Shown here: positions 33,423 to 44,744 of the stretch, one piece after another
Layout of the letters: each line of letters starts with the position of its first letter
Position numbering within the stretch: position 1 is the first letter of the stretch
Assembly: GCA_023375785.1 (NCBI GenBank)
Contig: SZWC01004728.1
Span: forward strand, 62,001 to 126,000
Reading direction: 5' to 3'
From: Penium margaritaceum
Lineage: Eukaryota; Streptophyta; Zygnematophyceae; Desmidiales; Peniaceae
Length of the DNA: 64,000 nucleotides
The notes under the pieces: generated by a model
Database searches by the model: none
Seen by the model: the letters and a program-made list of their open reading frames with translations, nothing else
What the model was told of the DNA's origin: nothing
Translations under genes and position numbers: made by a program

Positions 33423-34198
33423 CAATGGTTCTCCAAGCAAGACAACCCTCGCGACCAATTGCTTGATGGAAATGGTGGCTACGGCATATGTAAAATGCCG
33501 CACGCAGCTGGAAGCAGCAGTAGAAAGACAAGAAAGGACAACGTCATCTATGCTTCACCGTTTCAAGCGTCGTAGAGTGCATTAGGAAGCTTGAGAAGAG
33601 CTGTATTTTAGGGGGCTTCTTCTCCACAGCCTCTTCTCCATCCCCGTGGGCTAGGGAAAACATGTTGGGATAGGATAAGGAGTACCCACCCCCAAAATCA
33701 CCTACTTTTTTCCCTGCTCTCAAGGCTCCTTCCGCTCCTCTTCAACAAAAAACTGGGGCAGCGCCTTTCTCCAATACCACAGACTCTCACGGCCTGAGAG
33801 ATAAAAGAAAAAGGAGAAAAATGCTACCTGGAGATTTTTTGGAGACCGACACATTGTCATGGAGCACAAGAAAGGCATGTCCACGTGGGGACAAAGTGTG
33901 CCAAGAAGACGTAAGAACAGGCCAAGGAAGACCAGAAGACAAGAAGAAAAAGAGTCTTTTGCATCTTGACCTTGTAATTGCTTGTTTTTCTAGGTTTTCT
34001 TAGCTCCCTAGTGCCGTGGGTTTGGGTTTTGCCTTCAAACCCACGACGTTGTACTGACGTGGCCGCCTAGGAAATTGAAATTTTAAATGAAAATTGCCTC
34101 ACTGATCGTGAGAGCAAGATTTTAGGAGGCGACTCCTCCTTTGAGTTGTTGCGTGATCCTCACAACGGTCTTCATGTGCTAGTTGCACGGGCGACGAG
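33423..34198 (+). other. Gypsy H primer site and leader
   Basis: TGGTTCTCCAAGC at 33425-33437 starts just after the LTR end GTTACA and has the form of a site complementary to a tRNA 3' terminus (tRNA not identified). The following 0.75 kb has no convincing coding frame. It is pyrimidine-rich in places and contains CAAACCCACGACG near 34040. It is read as an untranslated leader up to the gag ATG at 34199. Confidence 0.55.
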
Positions 34199-34751
34199 AT
34201 GGCAAATGCCGGACCGTCCAAGGCCAACAAGGGCAAGATGGTGACGGCCTCACCAGGAGCTCTTGGCGGACTCCAAATTTCAGGAGCCGCCACCGTGAGC
34301 ACGGTTTCAAACCCAAAGGCAAACGTACCACCAAAGGCAACCGTACCATTGAAGGAAACCAAAGCAAACCTCGGCAATAGGGAGAATTCTGCAGAGACCG
34401 AAAAGGTGCTCAACGAGCACGTCGACACGCACGTGGGCGACCCCCACGCAACGGAGGACGCGATGGAGGAGGATCTCCCGGAGGGGGACCCTGACAAAGA
34501 GCATAACGCCGCTGATGGTGAAGGCAATGAGGATGGCGACCATCGCAATTGTTGTGCCGCAAGCGCAAGCCAATTGCTCGAAAGGGCAAGGCACCTACAG
34601 AATCGCCTGCAGCTGCCGACGGCAGCGAGATTGCCAAGAGTAGTAAGGGCACTGAAAGCAGCCACACAGGAAGTTCCCGCGAGAACGCGCCAGCTGACAT
34701 TACCACAAAGGCAGTTCACGATGACCATCGTAGGCTTGTGGATTTTGCTCC
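34199..34751 (+). pseudogene. Gypsy H gag, N-terminal part
   Basis: Starts MANAGPSKANKGKM. A Lys/Ala/Pro-rich segment leads to an acidic segment (EDAMEEDLPEGDPDKE near 34455-34505). It is cut at 34752 by the LTR of Copia G. The gag of the same element continues after G at 46033, with a near-match in the 5-base target copies (GCTCC before, GCTGC after). No zinc knuckle occurs in this part. Confidence 0.65.
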
Positions 34752-35725
34752 TATTGAAGAATTCCCCCTCCGCATGCCCAAGTGCGGCGCCGGGATGCGC
34801 TGACGAGCCACCAGAACATAGAAAATCCGCTCCGGCGGATCTGGCGACTCGACATTTGCTCGGATCCTAAAATGAAGGATTGCCCATAAACCTTGACGAG
34901 TCGCTGAATCGTGTAGAAGTTGTTTTGCCGGAATCGGACAAGTATCAAGGGAGATATGGCCTTCCAAAGTTGGGGTATGCGCAGCGGCTCTGGGAGCCGG
35001 CTGCGACTCGAAATCCGGTCGATAATCGACCGGACCGAGTAACAAAAATACCATCTGGAGAAAATGCTCCGATAGGCCTGCCGAGGCGTCCGGTGGATGA
35101 TTCACCTGATCCGGCGGATCATCCACCAGATCCAGTAGTGTAGGTTGTTATTGAGCGACTTAACCAAAAATCTGGCTCGGTGTCCGAAACTCACTAGTAC
35201 CTTTTGTTACTCGGGGACAGTCAAAATTCTGACTGCAGGTCCCCGGATAGGTTTCGAACCTCGTCACACCCCATCACCAAAGACGACCCAAAAGTGGGTA
35301 GGGTGGGTGGAAACAGTGCAGGGGACCCCCACACCATGTGCAATGGGATATGCACCTTGGGAAAGGCGCTTTGCACGTAAACGAAGGCGCCACGGCGAGT
35401 GTCGGCGTCAGGCTTCTGTGATGGATGAGACTTTCGCTTCGACAAACATAACTTGAGCTACGCTTGGCCGAATCGCGCGCACTTTGGTGCGTTAGAAAGC
35501 TCATGACTAGCCCTATAAATTTTGTCATCATGTCTATATTCAAAGACTAGCGCAAAACGATGTTATTCCTTTTGCAAACTGACTGTCTCTAAATTCCTGC
35601 TCACATAGCGTGAGGCGACCAGAAAGCTCAGGCTCAGTCTCAGATTCGCCCAAAACAGTAGACGTGAACCACTAGACGCAATCAGACAAACGTCGAGATG
35701 GCATCACGCGGATCTCATCCTGACA
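34752..35725 (+). repeat. Copia-2 LTR, 5' LTR of element G
   Basis: 974 bp, from TATTGAAGAATTCCCC (family start TGTTGAA) to CTCATCCTGACA. It contains two perfect 10-bp inverted repeats: TCCGGTCGAT/ATCGACCGGA at 35014-35034, and GGTGGATGAT/ATCATCCACC at 35092-35127. Both are conserved in the three other LTRs of this family in the window. Confidence 0.9.
35514..35520 (+). promoter_or_regulatory. TATA box in Copia-2 LTR (element G 5' LTR)
   Basis: TATAAAT about 205 bases before the LTR end. The same CCTATAAAT context recurs in the 3' LTR at about 45828, as expected of an LTR promoter driving the element RNA. Confidence 0.55.
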
Positions 35726-35727
35726 AA

Positions 35728-35742
35728 GGGTTATGGGCCCAC
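35728..35742 (+). other. Primer-binding site, initiator tRNA(Met) anticodon arm (element G)
   Basis: GGGTTATGGGCCCAC two bases after the LTR end, identical to the sites of elements F and I and exactly complementary to the tRNA-iMet anticodon arm. Confidence 0.85.
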
Positions 35743-35847
35743 ACTTCTGAACGCCTCCAATGTTCACGTCTTCCGCAGCGCACGGCATCGTCATCTTGGA
35801 CGTCGCCGTGAAGTTGTGAGAACTCGTCGAAGTAGCAGCTGCGCACA

Positions 35848-36590
35848 TGGCATAGAAGGAGACGTAGCCCATTCAGAAGTATGCGGGCAGCCCGGGTTTC
35901 AGGCTATGGGGGTGCCAGTTTGAACTGCACCTCTCGCATAAGGGGCTGCTGGATGTCATGCTAGGAAAGGAGGCGCTCACAGAGGTGACTGCTACGGATG
36001 CGGAGAAGGAGGCCTTGGAAAAGAAGAACACGGAGGCGCTCATGCTCCTGGTGTCTGGGACAGCTGAGTCGCAATGAAGCTACTTCCAAGGCTGCAAGCT
36101 GGCAGCCGAAGCTTGGCAAAAGCTCTGTGCCATCCACCAATCCAAGTCGCTCGCGAACGAAATCTTTGCGATGAAGCGACTCCTCACGGTGAGAATCGAG
36201 GAGGGAGATGATGTCATCTCCGCCATGCAGCAGATCGAGTCCCTCGCCTCGCAATGCAATGACGTGGGGTGGAAGATCAACACTCAGCTAAAGGCGATGG
36301 CCCTCCTCATGGCCCTACCTGACAGTTGGGGCCCACTCATCACTGTCCTTGGAGGATGGTCGGAGGACAAGCTCACCTCAGGGAGTACATCCGCAAAGAA
36401 GCGTAACGACGGAGCTGCGGGGAGTCCTCGTATTCCTCATTGGCCGTCGTCACCAAAACACGCGGTGGCGGAAGTGGGTGCCAAGGAAGTGGCGGAAAGG
36501 GCGGCGGCAAGAAGGGCGCCAGGAAAGGTGCTTGTCGTAATTGCGGCAAGGAGGGCCATTGGGCCCGTGAGTGCTCGGAGGAGGCAATGA
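35848..36590 (+). pseudogene. Copia-2 gag relic (element G)
   Basis: Corresponds to gag of element I (MAQKETQPIRKYAGGPGF start). The core includes LLDVMLGKEALTE near 35948, EIFAMKRLLTVRIEEGDDVI near 36160-36215, and ALPDSWGPLITVLGGWSED near 36310-36370. A Gly/Lys/Arg-rich linker ends in a canonical CCHC knuckle, CRNCGKEGHWAREC (36533-36574). Gag binds and packages the element RNA. Broken. Confidence 0.85.
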
Positions 36591-39500
36591 CCAGCAGCAA
36601 AAATAGCAAGGGCAGGTCGCTCCTCAATGGCGACAAGAACCACTTCCTCAAGAAGGCCAACAGGCGCTGCCTGGATTCCGGGCCCGAGGAGCACACCCAA
36701 CTTGAGAAGGTGGGGTTCGTCACCTACGAGAAGTCCTCCAAGTCAATGGTGGTCGCGAACCACAAAGTCGAGCCGGCGGCCGGCCAAGGCAACGCGGAAG
36801 TGGAAGTCGTGGTTAGCGGTAAGAAGGAGCTGTGCACAATTCGTGATGTGCAGCACGTCCTCCGCCTGGCTGACATCTTGAGTGTCAGCCGCTTGATGGA
36901 CAAAGGATATGAGGTGCTCTTCCGCACGAAAGGCGCAGTAGTGCGCATCGACGGTGACGGTGAGTTCGTGCAGGAGGCAAAGCGTGAGGGTGGTCTCTAC
37001 ATCGTGGAGACCAAGGTGGTTCCCGCGGCATCTGACGCAGCAGATTCGCAGAAGCGCATTGTCAACATGGCCAAGGGAGGAAGCGCTGATCTGGAGCTCT
37101 GGCACCGGCGGTTGGGACATTCAGCTCCCACAACCGTTAAGGAGATGGCGAAGCGCGACATGGTGCACGGCCTCGTCATCGACGGTACAGACGCGGTAGC
37201 AAATGTAGCACCGCACAAAAAGTGCGAGCCTTGCATTTTGGGCAAGGCGCGGCGCAAGCCGTTCAACGAGAACGCGCCTCGTGCAAAGGACCTGCTGGAG
37301 GTTGTGCACAGCGACGTGTGCGCACCGTTCAAAATGCCGTCAAATGGCGGCTTGAGATACTTTGTCACCTTTATTGACGACTGCAACAGGAAGCTCTACG
37401 GGTACTTCATGAAGCAGAAAGGCAAGGTCCTGGATCGGCTCAAGGAGTACGTTGCAGCGGTGGAGAGGCACACATGCTGCAAGGTCAGAGCGCTACGCAG
37501 CGACAATGGCGCAGAGTATGTAGGCTGCAGCGGGTGGATGAAGCAAAAGGGCATCAAGTGGAAACCCACTACGCCATACTCGCCACAATCCAACGGAGTG
37601 GTGGAGTGGGCAAACCGGACGCTGCTCAACATGGTGCGGACCATGCTTGTGGATGCAGGGTTACCGCAAGGTTTCTGGGCGGAGGCTGTGCGTACATCGA
37701 GCTACACCATTAACTTCACCCAAACAGTAGTGCTGAAGGGCAAGGGTGGCTGGAAGACGCCGCACGAGGTTTGGAGCAGGCGCAAGCCAAACGTGGCAGT
37801 GGTGGAACACCTGAAGGTGTTCGGGTGCAAGGCACACGCGATGGTGCAGGCGGCGCAACGACGCGACTCCAAACTGGAACCGCGGGCGAAGCCATGCTTG
37901 TTCCTCGGCTACGAGAGCGCACAAAAGGCGTACCATCTGTGGGACCCGCGCACGCAAGAGATCATCCGTAGCCGTGACGTTGAGTTTGACGAGCAGCAGA
38001 GATTCAGCAGCAGCAGCAACGACATGAGCGTCAGGAACACTCCAAAACAAGGGGAGTGGTTCCAACTCCTTGACTACGAGGAGGAACCGCCGGACGCGGA
38101 GATCGATGATGCGGCATCAGAGCGCGGCAGTGCAGCAGGACCAGCAGCCGACGTGGAGGACTCCAACGAAGATGTAGCTGGGCTAGAGATCCGGCAGAAT
38201 GATCCATCGAAAGGAGGCACCGCGGGTGCCAAAGCGCACACTCCCGGCGGAGTTCGCGTCGGACGTCGGAGAAAAATCCTCCGGATGCGCCGCCCGTCCG
38301 GTTGATGGTTCACCGGAGCGGGAAGAATCCTTGGGAAGCCGTCCGGTCGATGATTCACCGGAGCGGGCTGAGTTGGAAGGATTGCATCAGAGCGACGAGA
38401 CGCCGCCAAGACTGCCGCGCCGTAGCGGGAGGCAGCGCAGAGCGGGGAAGCGTTTCGACACAAGCACCGGTTGATGGATTGGCATGATGCGTTGCATGCT
38501 GGCTGCATCAACGGAGCTAACGACTGTGCAAGAGGCGCTTACGTGGCCCGAGGGAAAGCAGTGGGACGCTGCCATCAAGTCGGAGTTGGCGTCCATTGCA
38601 GAAAACGGTACGTCGCAGCTGGTTGACAGGCCAAACCATGCCAAGGTCATCGGCTCCAAGTGGGTCTTCAAGACCAAGTTCACGAAGGAAGGTGTGGTTG
38701 ACAAGTACAAGGTGCGGCTCGTGGCGATGGGGTACGCACAGCGTAAGGGCGAGTACTACGATGAGACGTTTGTCCCTGGCGCCAAGTTCACAAGCATCCG
38801 GGCGATCCTTGCGGTGGGAGCCGTGAAGGACATGGAGCTCCACCAAGTGGACGTAAAGACGGCCTTCCTCAATGGCATCATCGACAAGGAAATCTACATG
38901 GAGGTGCCGGAGGGGGTGGAGGCACCAGAGGGCAAGGTGTGGAAGCTGCGGAATTCCTTGTACGGGCTAAAACAATCGCCCTGGTGTTGGTACCAACAGA
39001 TGGACACCTTCATGGCACAACTCGTCTTCAAGCACTGTGAGGCGGATCACAGCGCTTGCCGCACTCTTCGCGGACGATCTGATCTTGTGCTCCTCAGACC
39101 TGCCGAGCCTACAGCAACTGAAAGAGCAGCTAAGCAGCAGGTTCCAGATGTCGGACATGGGGGAGCTGGAGTTGTACCTCGGGGTGAGCACTACGCGGAA
39201 CCGGAGGGCGCGCACGCTTGAGCTGGGGCAGGCCAAATACGTGGCCGAGGTGCTGAAGCGATACGGCATGGAGGACTGCAAACCAGTGTGTAGTCCTGTC
39301 TCCATGACCTGTGAACTAAGTGCGGCAATGGCGCCGCAAACAAAAGAAGAACGGGAGGATATGGCAAGGGTGCCTTACCAATCGGTGGTGGGCAGCCTCA
39401 TGTACGCCATGGTGGCGACTCGACCGGACCTGGCCTACGCGGTGGGCCAAGTGAGCAGGTACGTGGCCAATCCAGGGCTTCTACACTTGCAGGCGGTCAA

Positions 39501-40058
39501 GCGCATCCTCCGCTACCTACAGGCGACACGGCACACGCGTCTGAGGTTCGACGGCAAGGGGCGGGTGGACCCCTTGCGTCTGGTCTGCTACACGGATGCA
39601 GACTGCGCTGAGGATGTGGCCAAGCGGAAGTCCACATCTGGCTACGTGTTCTTCCTCGCTGGTGCAGCGGTCTCGTGGTGCAGCAGGAAGCAGGACTGCG
39701 TCGCCACCTCCACAGTGGAAGCAGAGTACATCTCGCTGGCCGAAGCGGTCAAGGAGGCGGTGTGGCTCCGCAGGTTGCTGGGGGAGCTAGGCGTGCCGCA
39801 GCTGGAGCCTACGGCGGTGCAAGAGGACAACACCGGCTCCATATCGCTGACCAACAACCCGATGCAGCACAGGAGGACAAAGCACATCGACGTACGTTAT
39901 CACTACGCACGGGACATGGTCGAGAAGGGGCTGATGGTGCTGCAACACTGCAGCACGCACAACATGCTTGCGGATTGCTTGACCAAAGCGCAACCCGCGG
40001 ACCGGCACGCCATGAGCGTGGCCGGACTTGGGATGACCAGCTATGATGGGCTGGAGGG
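36591..40058 (+). pseudogene. Copia-2 pol relic (element G): PR, IN, RT, RNase H
   Basis: The protease region (CLDSGPEEH near 36670; LADILSVSRLMDKGYEVLF near 36867-36925) leads to the GAG-pre-integrase block (LELWHRRLGHSAP near 37090-37130). Integrase follows (LEVVHSDVCAPFKMPSNGG near 37300-37350; SDNGAEYVG near 37500; PYSPQSNGVVEWANR near 37575-37620), then an acidic linker (38080-38480). RT comes next (IGSKWVFKTKF near 38650, QVDVKTAFLNGIIDKEIYME near 38845-38905, LFADDLILCSSDLPS near 39065-39110), and then RNase H (RLVCYTDADCAED near 39580 to AKYVAEVL-type and HIDVRYHYARD at 39885-39917). hAT-1 follows directly at 40059, after the target copy CTGGAGGG. The order is that of Ty1/copia. Broken a few times. 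Confidence 0.9.
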
Positions 40059-40170
40059 TAAGGGTGCACACCAGAATATAGGAATCAAATACAGGAATCG
40101 CGATTCCGACTCCTGTATGAGAATCGCGATTCCGATCTGATGCTCCAGAATCGGGTCGGAATCGCGAGAC
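40059..40170. repeat. hAT-1 left end: inverted repeat and subterminal palindromes
   Basis: Inside the terminal repeat are copies of the palindrome GGAATCGCGATTCC (40094-40107, GAATCGCGATTCC from 40121, and a half copy near 40159). The same motif recurs at the right end. Subterminal repeats of this kind are transposase binding sites in Ac and relatives. That function here is inference. The stretch 40171-40837 is non-coding and includes a G-run near 40190-40204. Confidence 0.75.
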
Positions 40171-42265
40171 GGTACGTTTGGTGAGTTGGGGGGGGAGGGG
40201 GGGGGAAATTAGTGAAGGTGGAGGTTTGAATCCGGTTGTTGTGATCGGAACTCTAGTCCAGGTGCAGGCACCTCCCTCCCAATGTGCCACATGTGTCCAT
40301 GCAGCATAATGGGTGGGTGAGTGGGTGTACCCGCATTTCCGGCGTCCGTTGATTGGCAGGAATGGTGCTGCCAGCGCACACCAATCTGCCAAGTGTCTGG
40401 TGTTGCTCGATATCCTGAGGATTGAGCAGCTCACGTCGATCATGCGCATCAAGCATGTGCTGAAGCATGTGTTGCATGTGGCATGCACGTGCTGGAGGCG
40501 AACAATCTGTGCACTTTCGAGTTTATATCGCAAACCGGCCTGCCTTTCCACGTCAGAATGACTCGCCCGAGGCAAGTCGACAAGGCGAGTTGCCTCGTTG
40601 AATCGAACGGGGACAGACGGGACACCCCCCCCCTGCTCGTTGGCAAGGCACACGCCACTGAGTTGCTCGCGGGTGGGCAACGTCACATCACCGAGTCACG
40701 GGGTCTGACTGTCAGTTTCGTTCCCGACTCTGTCATTTCGGCCGAACACTTGCTCGCAGCAAGTGCTCGGTGAGTTGGCTAATGAACCATCTCCAGCGGC
40801 TGTGGGTGCCTCCGAGACATTTCGCCCTCAACTTCTCATGTCCCTGTCAACCCCAGCAGCAGGCGGTGGCGCGAGTACCCCTGTACCAAAAGAAGCCACG
40901 CCTCAGCAGGTCGATGGCCGTAACAAGCGGCCGAGCCTGGTTTGGACAGTTTTCACGGTGATGGAGATTCAGGGGGAGTTGAGAGCCGCGTGCCAGCTGT
41001 GCCCAAACAGGAAGGGCTTGAAGGGCACCTTCAAGCGGAACCAGAGCAACACCAGTGGGATGTGGAAGCATCTCCGCTTGGCTCACCATGCGAGGTGGAA
41101 GGATTTGAAAACGCAAGAAGCGGCAGAGAACCTGAGGCATGCAACCGGGGCCGCCATGACGACTGCCAGCCTCGTGGACGGCTCCAACTCGGTCGTCGCC
41201 AGGTCTTGTACGGGTGTTGGCATCGTGTTCAACAAGCGCTTCTTTCTCAGCCTGCTGTGGAAGCATGTCATGGACAAGAACGTTTCGTTCTTGTCCATGG
41301 AGTCTGTCTGGCTGCGTCGTGCCTTTCTGCACTGCAATCCCCTTGCACATGTGCCCGGCCGCATGACCCTCGCCCGCCTCATTCGCCTTGGTGCTGTAGC
41401 ATTCCGCAAGTGCCTCATGAAGATCCTTGCAGAAGTGGAAAGCGGGGTGTCGTTCACCACTGAAAGTTGGCAATCTGATGCCAACGTCAAGTTTCTTGGT
41501 GTCACAACACATTGGATCACCAACTGGCAGATGGAGAGCATTGCCATTGCCTTCCCTGCTCTCACAGACAGTGGCACTGCTGAGAATGTTTTCAAGGTGT
41601 TTGCGGAAGCAGTGCGGCAGTGGGGGTTGTGGGAGAAGATGTTTTGCCTAACAGTGGACAATGACTCGGTGAATGACTCAATGGTCGACAACTTTCTTGT
41701 TCTACATAATGACAAGTTTGAGAAGCATGGCCACATCCGTTGCATGGGCCATGCAATGAACCTGGCTGTTCAGGACATGCTTGACAAGACCGCCTTGCAG
41801 GAGCAGCTGCGAATAGCGCGGGACATCTGCGGCTTTGTGAATCGTTTGGCCAAGAGGGAGGTGTTGCAGGATGCAGCATGTGCTGCCGCCGGTGTACAGT
41901 ACCTGCAGCTTCATGTGGACACACCCACCCGATGGAACAGCACGCTGGATATGTGCACCGGGGTGGTGCACATCAAGAGCGTGCTGGAGCCCTGGCTGAC
42001 GGTGAAGGCGCCCCACCTTAAGCCAAGCGGCGATGGCTGGGAGCTGCTTGGCTTGGTAACGGCCATCCTCAAGCCTTTCAAAGGCTTCACGGAGGACATC
42101 ACTGGGCAAGAGTACCCGACATTGTCCCTGTTCATCTCCTTCTTCATGGCCATCCTTGCTAAGATGCACCAGTGGCAGGTGCATCTCAGCTCCGTGCATT
42201 GTTCTCAATTTGTGCAACCCTTGTTGTGCCTCATTCCAGTCACTGAATGCATGGACTGAGGGTCT

Positions 42266-42345
42266 GGAATGAATGTGTCGGGTCAATGCATGGACTCAGT
42301 GCATAGACTCAATGCATGGACTCAATGCATGCACCAATTGTCATG
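42266..42345 (+). repeat. Short tandem repeat in hAT-1 intron 1
   Basis: Four imperfect copies of AATGCATGGACTC-like units. They lie within intron 1 (42179-42398). Confidence 0.7.
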
Positions 42346-42522
42346 TATGCATTGTGTGCTCTAGTTGTGTGTTTTCACATAGTGCATACTTTGTGCAGGT
42401 GCAGGTGGTCAACGCCGAGAAAAATCAGAACCTGCGGAAGGACCTTGATGCCACCGAGAGGCTCCTCATTGAGCTGAAGCCAGGTTTCAAAGCGGTGGTG
42501 GACAAGGTACCCCAGGTTCCAG

Positions 42523-42600
42523 TACTTGCATTCCATTCATTACTTTCATTTTCTCTGTCCATACTTGCATTCCATTCATTGCTTTCATTTTCTCAGTCCA
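42523..42600 (+). repeat. 39-bp tandem duplication in hAT-1 intron 2
   Basis: Two copies of a 39-base unit beginning TACTTGCATTCCATTCATT (42523-42561 and 42562-42600), with two differences. Intron 2 is 42507-42669. Confidence 0.85.
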
Positions 42601-43728
42601 TGTCATGCAAGCATGCCATGCAATGGGTCAATGCATTCATTCCTTGCTTGTGCTTTACTCTTGCAACAGGACAAGAAGTATGTGAAGAAGCTGTCGGTGC
42701 GCCATGTTGTGGCCACAGCAATTGATCCACGCTTCCGCTTCCGATTTTTTTAGAGGGTGCACAAGCTGATGGGCATCAAAACAAAGGTGGATTTGGAGGT
42801 GAAGGTGGTTGAGGAGTTGAAGCCATACAATGACCACGTCATGGAGCGTCGTCATGCTGCAGCAGCTGCTGCTGAAGCAGCGGCAAAGGCTGCAGCTGCT
42901 ACTGCTGCGGTTGCCGCCTTGGATGAGCACATGGGCGAGTCCGCAGCTACTGTGGGTAGAAGTGCTGTGACTGGCAGTGCAGCTGCAGCTTCTCCTGCAA
43001 CTGCAGGAGAAGCTGCAGCAGCAATAGCAAAGAAGGGCAGAGCTACACGTGCAAAGAAGACCATGGTTGAGGCAGCATTGGAGGAAACGATGGAGGAGTT
43101 GTTTGAAGAGCCTGACCCCACTCCAACAGAGAAGGAGCCAGATTCACTTGAGACGGAGGTGGATGAGTGGAAGAAGGAGGAACGCCTTGGACGCCATAGC
43201 AACATCCTTCAGTACTTCAAAGACAATGCAATGAAGTTTCCAACGTTTGCTCTCTGTGCTCTTGATGTGCTTGCAGTGCCTGCCACAAGCACTCCGAGTG
43301 AACGTATGTTCAGTCTCGGAGGCCGTGTTATCACAGACATCCGCCACTCGCTCAGCAACATGACCGTGGAAGATGTGCTCACCCTCAAAACATGGATCAA
43401 TGATCCAACACTCATCAACTTCCCTGTTTCTCCCGATGGTGTAGTTGCACCTGAGCTGCAGGAAGTGGAGCACGCAGAGAAGGCAAGGCGGCAGGCGACA
43501 CGGCGCAGGGCTGTGCGTAATCTGACAACCCCAGGTCTCGCAGCGGCTGAAGGCAGCAGCAATGATGAGGAGGACGAGGTTGATGGTGGTGGTGCAAAGG
43601 ATGATGCCGATGACGACGACGACGACGACGACGACGATGAGGAAGCAGAAGACAACGATGGAGATGAAGCGGCGGATGCCCTCAAGTCCTTCACTCTTGA
43701 CGATGAAGACGTCGTCGAGATGAGCTAG

Positions 43729-44136
43729 GCAGTATTAGGCTGTTAGGTGGTTCAAATTTAGACCAATACTCTTTTCTGTGCTTTGCTTTCCATGTTGGCA
43801 GCTGGACAGTGGGGTAGGGGGGGGAAGGGCAGGGTCATCATGGCCCTGCCCCATGAAACGTTTGTACTAGGTCAATTCGCTGTCCACTGCTTTATGTAAG
43901 ATATTATACTTCTATGAACTACGTTTCCAATCTTCACTTGTCCCATTCGTGTGCAATGCAAGTAAGCATAGTGTGAATGAAATGTTTTATGCATACAACA
44001 TATGCAAATAGTGAGAAGGACATGAACAAGTCTAAAACAGGCAAGTCTCCCTGTTTAGCACATGAATATGAATGCTAAATAGACACTAGCAGAGTTGCAC
44101 AACTCTGCCAGAGTTGTGCAATGTCTGGCTCTCAAT
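43729..44136 (+). other. hAT-1 3' untranslated region
   Basis: This 0.4-kb AT-richer stretch follows the transposase stop, with no open frame of note. It includes a short G-run near 43813-43825 and leads into the AGACAAT minisatellite. Confidence 0.6.
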
Positions 44137-44533
44137 AGACAATAGACAATAGACAACAGACAATAGACAACAGAAAACAGACAATAGACATCAGACAATA
44201 GACAATACATAATAGACAGTAGACAAAAGTCTATACAAAATAGACAATAGACTATAGAGTCTACAGTCTATTGNGAAGGACATGAACAAGTCTAAAACAG
44301 GCAAGTCTCCCTGTTTAGCACATGAATATGAATGCTAAATAGACACTAGCAGAGTTGCACAACTCTGCCAGAGTTGTGCAATGTCTGGCTCTCAATAGAC
44401 AATAGACAATAGACAACAGACAATAGACAACAGAAAACAGACAATAGACATCAGACAATAGACAATACATAATAGACAGTAGACAAAAGTCTATACAAAA
44501 TAGACAATAGACTATAGAGTCTACAGTCTATTG
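44015..44533. other. Probable assembly duplication around a single N (44274)
   Basis: Bases 44015-44273 and 44275-44533 are the same 259-base sequence in direct repeat, separated by one N. Identical flanks around a one-base gap are typical of two contigs whose overlap was not merged. Confidence 0.85.
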
Positions 44534-44665
44534 TCTTTTGTCTGTTGTCTACAGCGTAGACAACAGACAACAGACAATAGACAACAGACAATAGACAATA
44601 GACAAGACGAGAGACAATAGAACAGAGACAAAATTCAATACACCATAGCAATAGACAATGTAGAC
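44137..44665. repeat. AGACAAT/AGACAAC minisatellite in hAT-1
   Basis: Many imperfect 7-base units AGACAAT, AGACAAC and variants with A/G substitutions, also partly present as the reverse complement (GTCTATTGTC, TTGTCTGTTG near 44520-44560), which gives the region hairpin potential. The true length is uncertain because of the duplication around 44274. Confidence 0.85.
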
Positions 44666-44744
44666 AAAAGAGAATCGAGATTACAGGAGAGGAGTCGTCA
44701 CTGAGTTCATTAGTGAAGTTGACCTACAACTTGAAGTGATTAAG

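Larger units (their letters stand above)
40838..43728 (+). pseudogene. hAT-1 transposase, three exons, one in-frame stop
   Basis: Transposase of the Ac/ZBED type, a nuclear DNA cutter and joiner. Exons by consensus splice sites: 40838-42178, 42399-42506, 42670-43728 (introns start GTGCAT and GTACCC, and end TTTGTGCAG and TGCAACAG). All keep one frame, about 835 codons. ATG 40838 is chosen because the open frame upstream starts only with GTG. Domains: BED zinc finger (residues about 45-90; CQLCPNRKG then HLRLAHH), the hAT catalytic core (FTTESWQSDANVKFLGVTTH near 210; LTVDNDSVND near 275; CMGHAMNL), an Ala-rich insert in exon 3, and the hAT dimerisation region (VPATSTPSERMFSLGGRVIT) with a poly-Asp tail. 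The first catalytic Asp seems to be Glu (TES for TD). An in-frame TAG lies at 42751-42753 after AIDPRFRFRFF. Confidence 0.85.

Noticed and set aside
43607-43642. GAC/GAT repeat as an independent microsatellite
   Set aside because: It codes for the poly-Asp tail of the hAT-1 transposase in frame, a common feature of this type of protein tail.
44137-44665. Possible CRISPR-like or satellite array
   Set aside because: Seven-base units without spacers, inside the 3' non-coding part of a eukaryotic hAT transposon; it is a minisatellite.
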